This document shows positions 33,312 through 43,213 of a stretch of 64,000 nucleotides of DNA, piece by piece (positions within the stretch are counted from its first letter, which is position 1; each line of letters starts with the position of its first letter). The translations under genes were made by a program, and so were the position numbers. Below the pieces are notes generated by a model, which did not search any database, was not told the DNA's origin, and saw only the letters and a list, made by a program, of their open reading frames with translations. The DNA is taken from assembly GCA_963779485.1 (NCBI GenBank), contig CAVZYJ010000023.1:124001-188000 (forward strand). The letters are read 5' to 3'. The DNA comes from CAVVJA01 sp963779485 (GTDB lineage Bacteria; Actinomycetota; Actinomycetes; Mycobacteriales; Jatrophihabitantaceae).

Positions 33312-34811
33312 TCAGCGGCCGGAGTAGTTGGGCGCCTCGACCGTCATCTGGATGTCGTGCGGGTGTGACTCGGTCAGGCCGGCCGCCGTGATCCGGATGA
33401 GCTGCCCGTTCTGCTGCAGCTCGGGGATCGTCGCGGCACCGGCGTAGCCCATTCCCGCCTGCAGGCCGCCGACGAGCTGGCGGGCAACCGCAGCGAGCGG
33501 GCCCCGGTAGGGCACCTGGCCCTCGATGCCCTGGGGGACGAGATCGGTGTCGTCGGCAACGCCTTGCAGCCCGTAGCGGTCCTTGGAGAACGAGGCCTGG
33601 CCGCCGCGGGACTGCATCGCGCCGAGCGAGCCCATACCGCGGTAGGACTTGAACTGCTTGCCGTTGATGAAGATCAGCTCACCCGGCGACTCCTCGCAGC
33701 CGGCCAGCAACGATCCGAGCATGACCGTGTCCGCGCCGGCGACGATCGCCTTGGGGATGTCGCCCGAGTACTGCAGGCCGCCGTCCCCGATGACCGGCAC
33801 GCCGGCCGGTCGGCAGGCCAGCGATGCCTCGTAGATCGCGGTGACCTGCGGCACGCCCACACCGGCGACAACCCGCGTCGTGCAGATCGAGCCCGGACCG
33901 ACGCCGACCTTGACTCCGTCCGCCCCGGCGTCGACCAACGCTTGCGCACCCGCTCGGGTGGCGACGTTGCCACCGACGACATCGACGCGCGTGTCCTTCT
34001 TCAGTCGCCCGACCATCTCCACGACGGCCTGGGAGTGGCCGTGGGCGGTATCGACCACAAGGAAGTCGACGCCAGCCTCGACGAGACCGAGCGCCCGCTT
34101 GTAGGCGTCCTCGCCGACGCCGACCGCCGCCCCAACGACGAGCCGGCCGTGCGCGTCCTTGGTGGCGTACGGGAACGCCTCGCTCTTGGCGAAATCCTTG
34201 ACCGTGATCAGTCCGCGCAGTCGCCCGGAGTCGTCGACGAGCGGCAGCTTCTCGACCTTGTGCCGCGCGAGCAGGGTCAGGGCCTGATCCTTGGCGACGC
34301 TCGGCTCGGCCGTGACGAGCGGCATCGGCGTCATGACCTCACGAACCGGCCGAGACAGGTTGGTCTCGAAGCGCATGTCGCGGTTGGTGACGATGCCGAG
34401 CAAGATGCCCTCTGCGTCGACTACCGGCGCCCCCGAGATCCGGTACCGCGCGCAGAGCGCCTCGACATCGGCCAGCGTGGAGTCCGGGCCGCAGGTTACT
34501 GGATTGGAGATCATGCCGGCCTCAGACCGCTTGACGAGGTCCACCTGGACCGCCTGATCCTCGGCCGACAGGTTGCGGTGCAGCACGCCGACGCCGCCCT
34601 GACGGGCCATGGCCACCGCCATGCGGGCCTCGGTCACGGTGTCCATGGCCGAGGACAGGAGCGGGACGCGCACTGCGATGCTGCGCGTGACCCGCGAGGT
34701 GGTGTCGGCGTGGCTGGGCAGGATATCCGAGGCTCCGGGCAGCAGCAGGACGTCGTCAAAGGTGAGGCCGAGCGGGCCGAATCGGGCGGGCAAACCAGTG
34801 TCGCTGCTCAA
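33312..34811 (-). CDS. guaB: IMP dehydrogenase
   Basis: Oxidises IMP to XMP, the first step towards GMP. The 499-residue protein has the N-terminal barrel segment LTFDDVLLLPGASD, a CBS pair (about 100-215), the catalytic loop GPGSICTTR with the nucleophilic Cys, VIGDGGLQYSGDIPKA and the flap region YRGMGSLGAM. The start codon is TTG at 34811. It is supported by AAGGAG ending 6 bp upstream and by the canonical N-terminal length. Confidence 0.97.
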   Translation of the reverse strand: MSSDTGLPARFGPLGLTFDDVLLLPGASDILPSHADTTSRVTRSIAVRVPLLSSAMDTVTEARMAVAMARQGGVGVLHRNLSAEDQAVQVDLVKRSEAGMISNPVTCGPDSTLADVEALCARYRISGAPVVDAEGILLGIVTNRDMRFETNLSRPVREVMTPMPLVTAEPSVAKDQALTLLARHKVEKLPLVDDSGRLRGLITVKDFAKSEAFPYATKDAHGRLVVGAAVGVGEDAYKRALGLVEAGVDFLVVDTAHGHSQAVVEMVGRLKKDTRVDVVGGNVATRAGAQALVDAGADGVKVGVGPGSICTTRVVAGVGVPQVTAIYEASLACRPAGVPVIGDGGLQYSGDIPKAIVAGADTVMLGSLLAGCEESPGELIFINGKQFKSYRGMGSLGAMQSRGGQASFSKDRYGLQGVADDTDLVPQGIEGQVPYRGPLAAVARQLVGGLQAGMGYAGAATIPELQQNGQLIRITAAGLTESHPHDIQMTVEAPNYSGR

Positions 34812-34949
34812 ACGGGACTCCTTGGGTGTGCCGGTAGTTCATCCTACGGTGACGGCAGGGGCCACCCGTCCCATCCGACGCGCTCGGGCAGTCCGCCCGG
34901 ATCGGTGAGAAGTTGGCCAGAACGGGTCCTTTCCATTTACCGTGGTGCT

Positions 34950-35330
34950 GTGACGTTCGACGAAGGCCCGCTCGACCCTTTCTTGGACGATCCGGCCGAT
35001 CCGACAGCGGTGCTCGACGAGGTCGATCCCGTGGAGCCGTTGAGCGAGGAGGAGCGGGCCGAGGTGCTCGCCGACCTCGAGGAGCTCGCGGAATTCCGGG
35101 CCGCTCTCGAGCCGCGAGGCATCCGCGGCATCTCAGTCGAGTGTGCCGACTGCGGCGAGCAGCACTACTTCGGCTGGGCGCTCATGGCGGCCAACCTGCA
35201 GGCATTGATCGGTCAGGGCCGTACCAGCGTCCACGAGCCGGCGTTCGAACCCCACCCGGACGCCTACGTCAGCTGGGACTACGCCCGCGGCTTCACCGAC
35301 GCCTCCGACGGTGCTGCCCACCGCCGCTGA
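34950..35330 (+). CDS. DUF5319 family protein
   Basis: A 126-residue acidic protein with an unusual composition at the N-terminus (about 20 Asp/Glu in the first 45 residues). A C-x-x-C pair (C65, C68 in VECADCGEQH) followed by a His could bind zinc. DUF5319 genes sit beside guaB in many actinobacteria, as the Rv3412-type gene does. The GTG at 34950 fits the family N-terminus; a much longer open frame upstream is the antisense shadow of guaB. Function unknown. Confidence 0.85.
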   Translation: MTFDEGPLDPFLDDPADPTAVLDEVDPVEPLSEEERAEVLADLEELAEFRAALEPRGIRGISVECADCGEQHYFGWALMAANLQALIGQGRTSVHEPAFEPHPDAYVSWDYARGFTDASDGAAHRR

Positions 35331-35526
35331 CCGGCGTCCGACCGCATCCCATCGCTTCCGAGACCGCCGCTTGCCGGCCTGCGTAGCGCAACGGCCGCGA
35401 CCTAGCTCAGGTCTGGCCCAGTTCGCGACCAACCTGCGCTCAGAAAATTCTCGGCTGAACGGAACCGATCGGCCCAGACGGCACGAATCCCTCCGCGGAT
35501 GACGGAACCGGAGGAGGCGGTACCCC

Positions 35527-35811
35527 ATGGGCGGAGGGACCGTAGCGCACCTCGCGGCGCGACACGACTGGGACTGGCAATCCCTGGCCGCCTGTCGTGG
35601 TGTGGACACGGCGATCTTCTATCACCCCGAGAACGAACGCGGACCGACCCGGCACCGCCGCGAGCGGGAGGCCAAGCGGATCTGCCACAGCTGCCCGGTC
35701 GTCGCACCGTGCCTGCAGTGGGCGCTGGATACCCGCGAGCCGTACGGCGTCTGGGGCGGTCTGTCCGTCGAAGAGCGGCAGGCGCTGCACTCGGGGCGGC
35801 GCCTGGCCTGA
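35527..35811 (+). CDS. WhiB-family iron-sulfur transcriptional regulator
   Basis: A 94-residue WhiB protein. Four cysteines (C23, C53, C56, C62) match the [4Fe-4S] ligands, and the turn GVWGG is at residues 74-78, followed by a basic C-terminus (GRRLA) for DNA contact. GGAGGAGG 9 bp before the ATG is a strong ribosome site. Its position next to groEL1 matches mycobacterial whiB3. The sigma factor sigD and anti-sigma rsdA that lie between DUF5319 and whiB3 in mycobacteria are absent here. Confidence 0.92.
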   Translation: MGGGTVAHLAARHDWDWQSLAACRGVDTAIFYHPENERGPTRHRREREAKRICHSCPVVAPCLQWALDTREPYGVWGGLSVEERQALHSGRRLA

Positions 35812-35813
35812 GG

Positions 35814-35849
35814 CGGTCCGTTCGATGCCGGGGGGCGTCGAACGGACCG
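35814..35849. terminator. bidirectional terminator hairpin between whiB and groEL1
   Basis: CGGTCCGTTCGA (35814-35825) and TCGAACGGACCG (35838-35849) form a perfect 12-bp stem with a 12-nt loop, three bp after the whiB stop and 31 bp after the convergent groEL1 stop. It can serve both transcripts. Confidence 0.75.
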
Positions 35850-35879
35850 CGACGGCGCTTGTCCCCGTCGGCATAGTGC

Positions 35880-37520
<1,641 letters not shown>

Positions 37521-37568
37521 CGAATTCCTTTCTGGACGTTCGGGTGGGCGCTATCAGGCAACCGAGAA

Positions 37569-37605
37569 CGCCCCGGTCCGCACGTCGATGCGCGCGTCCG
37601 GGGCG
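37569..37605 (-). other. stem-loop in the groES-groEL1 spacer
   Basis: CGCCCCGG (37569-37576) and CCGGGGCG (37598-37605) close a loop that contains an inner CGCA/TGCG pair (about 37579-37591). It falls midway in the 104-bp gap. It may set a different RNA level for groES and groEL1 by partial termination or processing. Confidence 0.5.
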
Positions 37606-37624
37606 GCCAGGTGGTTCGGCGCGA

Positions 37625-37930
37625 TTACTTCTCGATGATCGCGAGCACGTCGCGGGCCGACAGGACCAGGTACTCCTCGCCGGCGTACTTGACCTCGGTG
37701 CCGCCGTACTTGCTGTAGAGGACGACGTCGCCGACCTGCACGTCCAGCGGAATGCGCTTGCCGTTGTCGTCGAAGCGGCCCGGACCGACGGAGATGACCG
37801 TGCCCTCCTGCGGCTTCTCCTTCGCGGTATCCGGAATGACAATGCCCGAGGCGGTCGTGGTCTCGGCCTCGTTGGCCTGGACGACGAGGCGGTCCTCGAG
37901 CGGCTTGATGCTGACCTTCGTGGCGGTCAT
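37625..37930 (-). CDS. groES: co-chaperonin GroES
   Basis: The 10-kDa ring that caps GroEL. At about 100 residues it shows KPLEDRLVVQANEAETTTASG with the mobile loop, GIVIPDTAKEKPQEGTV and YLVLSARDVLAIIEK at the end. The ATG at 37930 is preceded by AAGGGGAG about 8 bp upstream; the in-frame extension to 38020 runs through the CIRCE site and is excluded. It is the first gene of the groESL1 operon. Confidence 0.96.
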   Translation of the reverse strand: MTATKVSIKPLEDRLVVQANEAETTTASGIVIPDTAKEKPQEGTVISVGPGRFDDNGKRIPLDVQVGDVVLYSKYGGTEVKYAGEEYLVLSARDVLAIIEK

Positions 37931-38013
37931 GAGTCGATCTCCCCTTCTCGGGTCTATCCAGTCAGGTGGATGCGGGCCGCCGGCTGCCGTCGCGGGGGTC
38001 AACCCGGGCCCAA

Positions 38014-38040
38014 CTGGCACTCTAACCCTCCGAGTGCCAA
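38014..38040. promoter_or_regulatory. CIRCE operator (HrcA binding site)
   Basis: TGGCACTC (38015-38022) and GAGTGCCA (38032-38039) are a perfect inverted repeat with a 9-nt spacer, close to the CIRCE consensus TTAGCACTC-N9-GAGTGCTAA. It lies about 85-110 bp upstream of groES and implies heat-shock repression by HrcA. Confidence 0.9.
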
Positions 38041-38044
38041 CGAT

Positions 38045-38281
38045 TCAACGTGGGGTGTCGCGGGCGACCGGCTCGAATGCCCAGACCTGCGGTGGCCGCG
38101 CGGCCAGCCCGGCCGGAAGCTCCGGGACACCGCGACCGGTGGGGTCGATGACGACCACGCGGGGCGGCCCTGCGCTGCTCCGGTACACGTGGGCGGCCGG
38201 ATCGGCGTGGCCGAGCACGTGGCGCAGCAGCTCGTCCAGCCGGCCGGCGGCGGCCCGAACCTCCCACATGAGCACGCTCAT
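38045..38281 (-). CDS. 78-residue conserved-looking hypothetical protein coupled to tsaD
   Basis: ATG at 38281 overlaps the tsaD stop (ATGA), so the gene is translationally coupled to it. The protein starts MSVLMWEVRAAAGRLDELL and ends in a basic tail; composition and length recall single dimeric alpha-beta-barrel (ABM-like) domains. In actinobacteria small proteins of this size often follow tsaD. The role is unknown, and the fold assignment is only a guess. Confidence 0.68.
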   Translation of the reverse strand: MSVLMWEVRAAAGRLDELLRHVLGHADPAAHVYRSSAGPPRVVVIDPTGRGVPELPAGLAARPPQVWAFEPVARDTPR

Positions 38282-39351
38282 GTCCGGGATGCCACCGCTC
38301 CGGAGACGAGGACCTGGGTGATGGGCAGCGAGGGGTCGGCGGCCACGGTCAGCTCGGACGGCACCGCCGCGTGCTGTACCAGCTGGGCGCCCAGCGCGGC
38401 CACCATGGCCCCGTTGTCGGTGCACAGCCGAGGCGGTGGGACGCGCAGCGCCAGTCCGGCCGCCTCGCACCGCTCCCGGGCCAGCGCGCGCAACCGTGAG
38501 TTGGCGGCAACTCCCCCGCCGATGACGAGGTAGTCGACCCCGCTCTCGCGGGCGGCCCGCACGGCCTTCGCGGTGAGCACGTCGACCACGGCCTCCTGGA
38601 ACGACGCCGCCACGTCCGCGACCGGCACCGGCTCGCCGGCCCGCTGGCGCGCCTCCACCCACCGAGCGACGGCCGTCTTCAAGCCCGAGAAGGAGAACGC
38701 GAACGGGGCATCGCGCGGGCCGGTCATACCCCGCGGGAAGGCGATCGCCTCCGGATCGCCGGACGCAGCCAGCCGGTCGATCGGCGGGCCGCCCGGAAAC
38801 GGCAGACCCAGCAACCGAGCCACCTTGTCGTAGGCCTCGCCGGCCGCATCGTCGACGGTCGCGCCGAGCTCGACCAGGTCTTCGCCCCCGACGCGCGGCA
38901 CCAGGAGCAGAGACGAGTGACCGCCTGAGACGAGCAAGGCTACGCAGGGTTCGTCGAGCGGCCCGTTGCCCAGCAGGTCCACTGCGACGTGCGCCGAGAG
39001 GTGGTTGACCGCATAGAGCGGTTTGTCGAGGGCGAGCGCGTACGCCTTGGCGGCCGCCACTCCCACCAGCAGAGCCCCGGAGAGCCCCGGTCCGGCCGTG
39101 ACCGCCACCGCGTCGATGTCGCTGGGCGCCACTCCGGCGCTGGCGAATGCGCGATGAGCGGTCGGGACCAGCGCCTGCAGGTGCGCGCGGCTCGCGACCT
39201 CGGGCACGACTCCACCGAAGCGGGCGTGCTCGTCGACGCTGCTCGCCACCGCATCGGCCAGCAGGGTCCGGCCGCGCACCAGGCCGACGCCCGTCTCGTC
39301 GCAGGACGTTTCGATGCCCAGGACGAGCGCCTCGGCGGCCGTCGACCCCAT
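38278..39351 (-). CDS. tsaD: tRNA N6-threonylcarbamoyladenosine transferase subunit TsaD
   Basis: Transfers threonylcarbamoyl to A37 of ANN-decoding tRNAs. Of 357 residues, the N-terminus ALVLGIETSCDETGV is typical of the ASKHA fold. The metal site is HLSAH near residue 113, and VSGGHSSLLLV and GGGVAANSRLRAL are conserved. The ATG at 39351 is preferred to the GTG at 39354 since AGG lies 4-5 bp from the ATG. Its start overlaps the rimI stop. It works with TsaB and TsaE, encoded in the same operon. Confidence 0.96.
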   Translation of the reverse strand: MGSTAAEALVLGIETSCDETGVGLVRGRTLLADAVASSVDEHARFGGVVPEVASRAHLQALVPTAHRAFASAGVAPSDIDAVAVTAGPGLSGALLVGVAAAKAYALALDKPLYAVNHLSAHVAVDLLGNGPLDEPCVALLVSGGHSSLLLVPRVGGEDLVELGATVDDAAGEAYDKVARLLGLPFPGGPPIDRLAASGDPEAIAFPRGMTGPRDAPFAFSFSGLKTAVARWVEARQRAGEPVPVADVAASFQEAVVDVLTAKAVRAARESGVDYLVIGGGVAANSRLRALARERCEAAGLALRVPPPRLCTDNGAMVAALGAQLVQHAAVPSELTVAADPSLPITQVLVSGAVASRT

Positions 39352-39848
39352 CACGCCTGCTTTCGCTGGCTCGTGGTCGCCGGCAGCTCCTTGCGCATGA
39401 CCACGGCGTCCACGCGGCCGGCGTCGTAGTAGCCGCGCCGCCGGCCGACCTGGGCGAACCCGTCGGCGGCGTAGAGCCGGCGCGCGGCCAGGTTGTCCAC
39501 CCGGACCTCAAGGAAGGCTTCGCGGGCGCCGCGCGCCGAGGCTTCGGTGAGCAGCGCGCGCAGCAGCCGGCGGCCGATCCCGCGGCGCCGAGCGGCGGGG
39601 ATCACGCCGACGGTCAGCACCTCGGCGCTGTCTCCGACGACCCGCACACCGGCCCACGCCAGCAACTCACCCTCGCCATCGACCGCAGCGAGGTAGTGCC
39701 GGGAGCGGACATCGGCGATCTCCTCGCGGTAGGCATCGCCGCTCCACGCCTCGGTCCCGAACATCTCGTTCTCGTAGCGCATCAGCCGGTCTACGTGCGC
39801 TCGAGTCATGGGCACCACCGCAACCGTCGGCGCTGCAGGCTCGGTCAT
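39351..39848 (-). CDS. rimI: ribosomal-protein-alanine N-acetyltransferase
   Basis: GNAT acetyltransferase, in bacteria acting on the N-terminus of S18 or related substrates. The 165-residue protein begins with a variable Ala/Pro head, has the acetyl-CoA motif GVIPAARRRGIGRRLL at about residues 81-96 and FLEVRVDNLAARRLY at 112-126, and ends in GYYDAGRVDAVVM. ATGA overlap joins it to tsaB upstream and TGA/ATG overlap to tsaD downstream. The tsaE-tsaB-rimI-tsaD order is common in actinobacteria. Confidence 0.93.
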   Translation of the reverse strand: MTEPAAPTVAVVPMTRAHVDRLMRYENEMFGTEAWSGDAYREEIADVRSRHYLAAVDGEGELLAWAGVRVVGDSAEVLTVGVIPAARRRGIGRRLLRALLTEASARGAREAFLEVRVDNLAARRLYAADGFAQVGRRRGYYDAGRVDAVVMRKELPATTSQRKQA

Positions 39849-40501
39849 CGAAGTACCGCCTTCCGCGCCGCCGGCTCGACAGCGTCGGGTCGGCGCAGGT
39901 AGAGCGGCGTGAGCGCCTCCGAGGCGGCGCCGAGTCGGATCCGATCCGCGGCCAGGGCGACCAGACCACTCGCCACCGGGTAGTCCCGATCGAGCAGGGG
40001 CAGGCGAAGCACGTCGGCGTACCGGCGCGCGCCCGCCCCGGCCATGACCGCGAGTCCCCTGGTGTCGACCGCCTCGGGCCGGCTCACGTCCGGTCCCGCC
40101 TCGCGAGCGGGGTCGACGTAGCGGGCCCAGTAGACCTCGTGCCGGCGGGCATCGCCGGCCACCAGCAGCGGGTCCGGAGTGAGATGCAGCGCGATCGCAT
40201 CCAAGGAGCCGGCGCCGTATGTCGGGAGGCCCAGCGTGTCGCCGAGCACCGCGGCCGTCACCAGCCCGACCCGCAGACCGGTGAACGGGCCGGGTCCGAC
40301 GCCGGCCACAATGGCCCCGAGATCCCCGACGGTCAGGCCGGACTGGCCCAAGCACGCCTCGATGGACGGTGTCAGCACCTCGGCGTGCGCTCTGCCGTCG
40401 ATAGTCACGCGCTGGGCCAGCATCTCGACGCCGTCTTCCGACACGTCTGCGACGGCGGCCGTCACGGCCGCGCTGGAGGTGTCGATGGCCAGGACGTGCA
40501 C
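39845..40501 (-). CDS. tsaB: tRNA threonylcarbamoyladenosine biosynthesis protein TsaB
   Basis: The 218-residue partner and scaffold of TsaD in t6A synthesis. The N-terminus VLAIDTSSAAVTAAV and GVGPGPFTGLRVGL are the family marks. The active-site machinery of TsaD is missing, as expected. It lies 6 bp after tsaE and overlaps rimI. Confidence 0.94.
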   Translation of the reverse strand: MHVLAIDTSSAAVTAAVADVSEDGVEMLAQRVTIDGRAHAEVLTPSIEACLGQSGLTVGDLGAIVAGVGPGPFTGLRVGLVTAAVLGDTLGLPTYGAGSLDAIALHLTPDPLLVAGDARRHEVYWARYVDPAREAGPDVSRPEAVDTRGLAVMAGAGARRYADVLRLPLLDRDYPVASGLVALAADRIRLGAASEALTPLYLRRPDAVEPAARKAVLR

Positions 40502-40507
40502 AGCCCG

Positions 40508-40975
40508 TCAGCCTAATTTCCGTAGCCGAGCGGCCCAATCGGTGCCGTGCGGCACGAGGACGACGCAGCGCTCGTCGCTGTCGACGGCGCGCGTCAGCTG
40601 CACCTCCACCCGGCTGTCGGTGAGCTGCTCCACCAGGCCGGCCCCCCATTCGACGGCGAGCACGCTGTCCGCGAGATCGACGTCCAGGTCGAGGTCGTCG
40701 ACCTCGGCCAGGGAGGTCAGCCGGTAGGCGTCCACATGCACGAGCGGCACCCGGCCGTCGCGATGCACGCGAGCGATGACAAACGTCGGGGACAGCACCG
40801 GCCCGCGCCCGCCGAGACCCGCACCGAGACCTTGGACGAAGACAGTCTTGCCCGCACCGAGCGCCCCGGTAAGAACCACCAGGTCGCCCGCGCGGAGCAG
40901 GCCGCCGAGCTCGCGCCCGAGGCCGCGCGTGTCGTTCGCCGTCGGGAGCCGGCGAGCGATGGAGGCGTTGGTCAC
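40508..40975 (-). CDS. tsaE: tRNA threonylcarbamoyladenosine biosynthesis ATPase TsaE
   Basis: A 155-residue P-loop ATPase that regenerates the TsaBD complex. The Walker A GALGAGKT is at residues 37-44. The stretch GRGPVLSPTFVIARVH, then VHVDAYRL and LAVEWGAGLVE, carry the catalytic Thr, Asp and Trp of the family. Its ATG overlaps the stop of the hydrolase gene (40972-40975). Confidence 0.94.
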   Translation of the reverse strand: MTNASIARRLPTANDTRGLGRELGGLLRAGDLVVLTGALGAGKTVFVQGLGAGLGGRGPVLSPTFVIARVHRDGRVPLVHVDAYRLTSLAEVDDLDLDVDLADSVLAVEWGAGLVEQLTDSRVEVQLTRAVDSDERCVVLVPHGTDWAARLRKLG

Positions 40976-42054
40976 CGGCGGCGCCGCCCCCGGGGTACGC
41001 CGATCTCGGCCAGCGCGTCCTCGATGAGCCTGATGACCGCGTCGTTGGTGGGCTTCGGTTGCTCGATCAGCGCGACATGGCCGGCGTCGGCCACGATTAC
41101 CAGCTCGGCGTCGGGCAACCGTTCCGCCATCTCCCGGCTATGGGCTGGAGGCGTCAGCAGGTCGTGGTCACCGCAGGCAATCAGCACCCGAGTACCGGCG
41201 AGAGCGTCCAACGCGGCGAGCTTGTCGTGCTGCATGAGCGCCGGGTAGTAGTCCGCGATCACCTCGATACGGGTCGCGGCGATCATCGACGTCACGAAGT
41301 TGACGATGGCCGGGTCGATGTCCTCGGTCGCGAAGCTGAGCTTGCGGGTGATGGCCCAGGCCACGTCGCCGCCGAGCGCTCGACCACGTTCGACCAGGCC
41401 TGGGTGACTTCGCGCGTTGCGGAGTACCAGCGGCAGCAGGGGGCCCTTCACGCGGGCGAGCAGCGCCGGGAGTCCCAGCGTTACCGCGGCGAGCTTGCCG
41501 GTCGACGTCGACATGAGCGCGACCCCGCGGACGCGACGCATGAACAGCTCTGGGTGCTGATCGGCCAGCGCCAGGATCGTCATGCCGCCCATCGAATGGC
41601 CGACGAGGACGATCGGGCCGTAGGGAGCGACGGTGGATAGCACAGTGGCGAGATCGCGGCCGAGCTGGTCGATCGAGGCTCGCTCGGGCGAACTCTGGTC
41701 CGATCGACCGTGGGCCCGCTGGTCGAAGAACACCATCCGAACCCGATCACCGAGCTCGGCGGCGATCGCGCGCCGCTGGAAGAAGAAACTTCGCAGGTTG
41801 AGCGCGAACCCGTGGATGAACACCACCGTCAACGGCGCGGCGAGCGGTCCGACCTCTTCGTAATACAGCCCGGTGCCGTCTTCGGCGGCGATCACCCCGT
41901 TCCGATCGACCGGCTGATCCGCGAATTTCTCGGCGCCGCCGCTGGCCACGACGCGGCGGCGGGCCGCAGCCGCGCGATCGACGGCGACGGCGACCGCAGC
42001 TGTCGTTGCCACCAGCCCGAGCGCGCCGCCGATGAGACCGGTCCGCAGCTTCAT
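40972..42054 (-). CDS. alpha/beta-fold hydrolase with N-terminal anchor
   Basis: A 360-residue hydrolase. A hydrophobic stretch (about residues 7-25) suggests membrane anchoring, then an alpha/beta core: oxyanion region FIHGFALNL, nucleophile S154 in VGHSMGGM, Asp in ACGDHDLLTP and His in ADAGHVALIEQP. It lies between alr and tsaE with ATGA overlaps on both sides, as many actinobacterial loci do. The substrate is unknown. Confidence 0.88.
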   Translation of the reverse strand: MKLRTGLIGGALGLVATTAAVAVAVDRAAAARRRVVASGGAEKFADQPVDRNGVIAAEDGTGLYYEEVGPLAAPLTVVFIHGFALNLRSFFFQRRAIAAELGDRVRMVFFDQRAHGRSDQSSPERASIDQLGRDLATVLSTVAPYGPIVLVGHSMGGMTILALADQHPELFMRRVRGVALMSTSTGKLAAVTLGLPALLARVKGPLLPLVLRNARSHPGLVERGRALGGDVAWAITRKLSFATEDIDPAIVNFVTSMIAATRIEVIADYYPALMQHDKLAALDALAGTRVLIACGDHDLLTPPAHSREMAERLPDAELVIVADAGHVALIEQPKPTNDAVIRLIEDALAEIGVPRGRRRR

Positions 42055-43175
42055 CCGGCGGCTCCGACGTAGCGGCGCGGCACCCGAGGTCCGACCCGGG
42101 TCACGATCTCGTAGTGGATCGTCTCGGCGGCCTCCGCCCAGTCCTGCGCGGTCGGCTCGCCGTCGTGACCGGACCCGAACAGCACGACCGGATCGCCGGC
42201 GGCTACCGCCTGATTGCCGACGTCGACCACGAACTGGTCCATGCAGACTCGGCCGCTAATCCGAAACCGGGCTCCCGCGACCTGCACGGGCGCCCGGTTT
42301 CCGGCATGCCGGGGGATGCCGTCGGCGTAGCCGAGGGGGACGAGCACGAGGGTCGTCGCTGCGGTCGTGTGGTAGATGTGACCGTACGAGACGCCCTCGC
42401 CGCTCTGAACCCGCTTGACCAGCGCCGCCTCGGCCCGAAGCGACATGGCCGGAACCAGATCGAAGTTTCCGCGGGTCGGCACCGGAGACAAGCCGTAGAC
42501 GGCGATGCCGGGTCGCACCAGATCGAAGTGCGCATCCGGATTGGTGAGGGTCGCGGCCGAGTTCGCGAGATGGCGCACCTGCGGGCGGAGACCGCTCCGC
42601 TCGGCCAGGGCGATGCCCTCGCGGAAGCGGTCCAGCTGCCGAGCAACCGTCGGGTGCCCCGGATCGTCGGCGTAGGCGAAGTGGCTCCAGACGCCCACCG
42701 CGGCAATCTCGCCGCCGCTCTCCGCCTTGACCGCGGCGGCGACCAGATCGGGCCAATCGTCGACGTAGGCGCCGTTGCGGGAGAGGCCGGTGTCGATCTT
42801 CAGATGCACGCTCGCCCGTCGCCCGGCATCGCGCGCGGCCGCCACCACCACGTCCAGCGCCCAGGTGCTGCTCACGCTCAGGTCGATATCGGCGCGGATC
42901 GCCTCGGCGACAGCCGCGGTCTCGCTCGGGCTCCACAGCCAGGCCAGCAGCGGGACCTCGATGCCCGCGGCGCGCAGCAGCAGCGCCTCATCGATGATCG
43001 CCGTACCCAGCCAGGTCGCACCTCCGGCCAGCGCCGCGCGGGCGACTGGCAGTAGGCCATGCCCGTAGCCGTCGGCCTTCACGACCGCCATGACATCGGC
43101 CGGGGTGGCCCGCTTCAGGGTGGCCACGTTGCCCCGGACGGCGTCCAGGTCGATGACCGCTTCACTGCGCGACAC
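42051..43175 (-). CDS. alr: alanine racemase
   Basis: Makes D-alanine for peptidoglycan. The 374-residue protein is a fold-type III PLP enzyme. The PLP lysine is K33 in MAVVKADGYGHG; VKRVQSGEGVSYGHIYHT carries the catalytic Tyr, and the C-terminal beta domain has SGRVCMDQFVVDVG. It opens the coupled chain alr-hydrolase-tsaE-tsaB-rimI-tsaD. The nnr gene ends 38 bp upstream. Confidence 0.96.
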   Translation of the reverse strand: MSRSEAVIDLDAVRGNVATLKRATPADVMAVVKADGYGHGLLPVARAALAGGATWLGTAIIDEALLLRAAGIEVPLLAWLWSPSETAAVAEAIRADIDLSVSSTWALDVVVAAARDAGRRASVHLKIDTGLSRNGAYVDDWPDLVAAAVKAESGGEIAAVGVWSHFAYADDPGHPTVARQLDRFREGIALAERSGLRPQVRHLANSAATLTNPDAHFDLVRPGIAVYGLSPVPTRGNFDLVPAMSLRAEAALVKRVQSGEGVSYGHIYHTTAATTLVLVPLGYADGIPRHAGNRAPVQVAGARFRISGRVCMDQFVVDVGNQAVAAGDPVVLFGSGHDGEPTAQDWAEAAETIHYEIVTRVGPRVPRRYVGAAG

Positions 43176-43213
43176 GCCATCCAGTCTTGCTGATGACGCG
43201 ACGCTGTCCGCGT

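Noticed and set aside
33564..35330. A 588-codon plus-strand ORF ending in DUF5319
   Set aside because: Everything before 34950 is antisense to guaB; only the DUF5319 part has family character.
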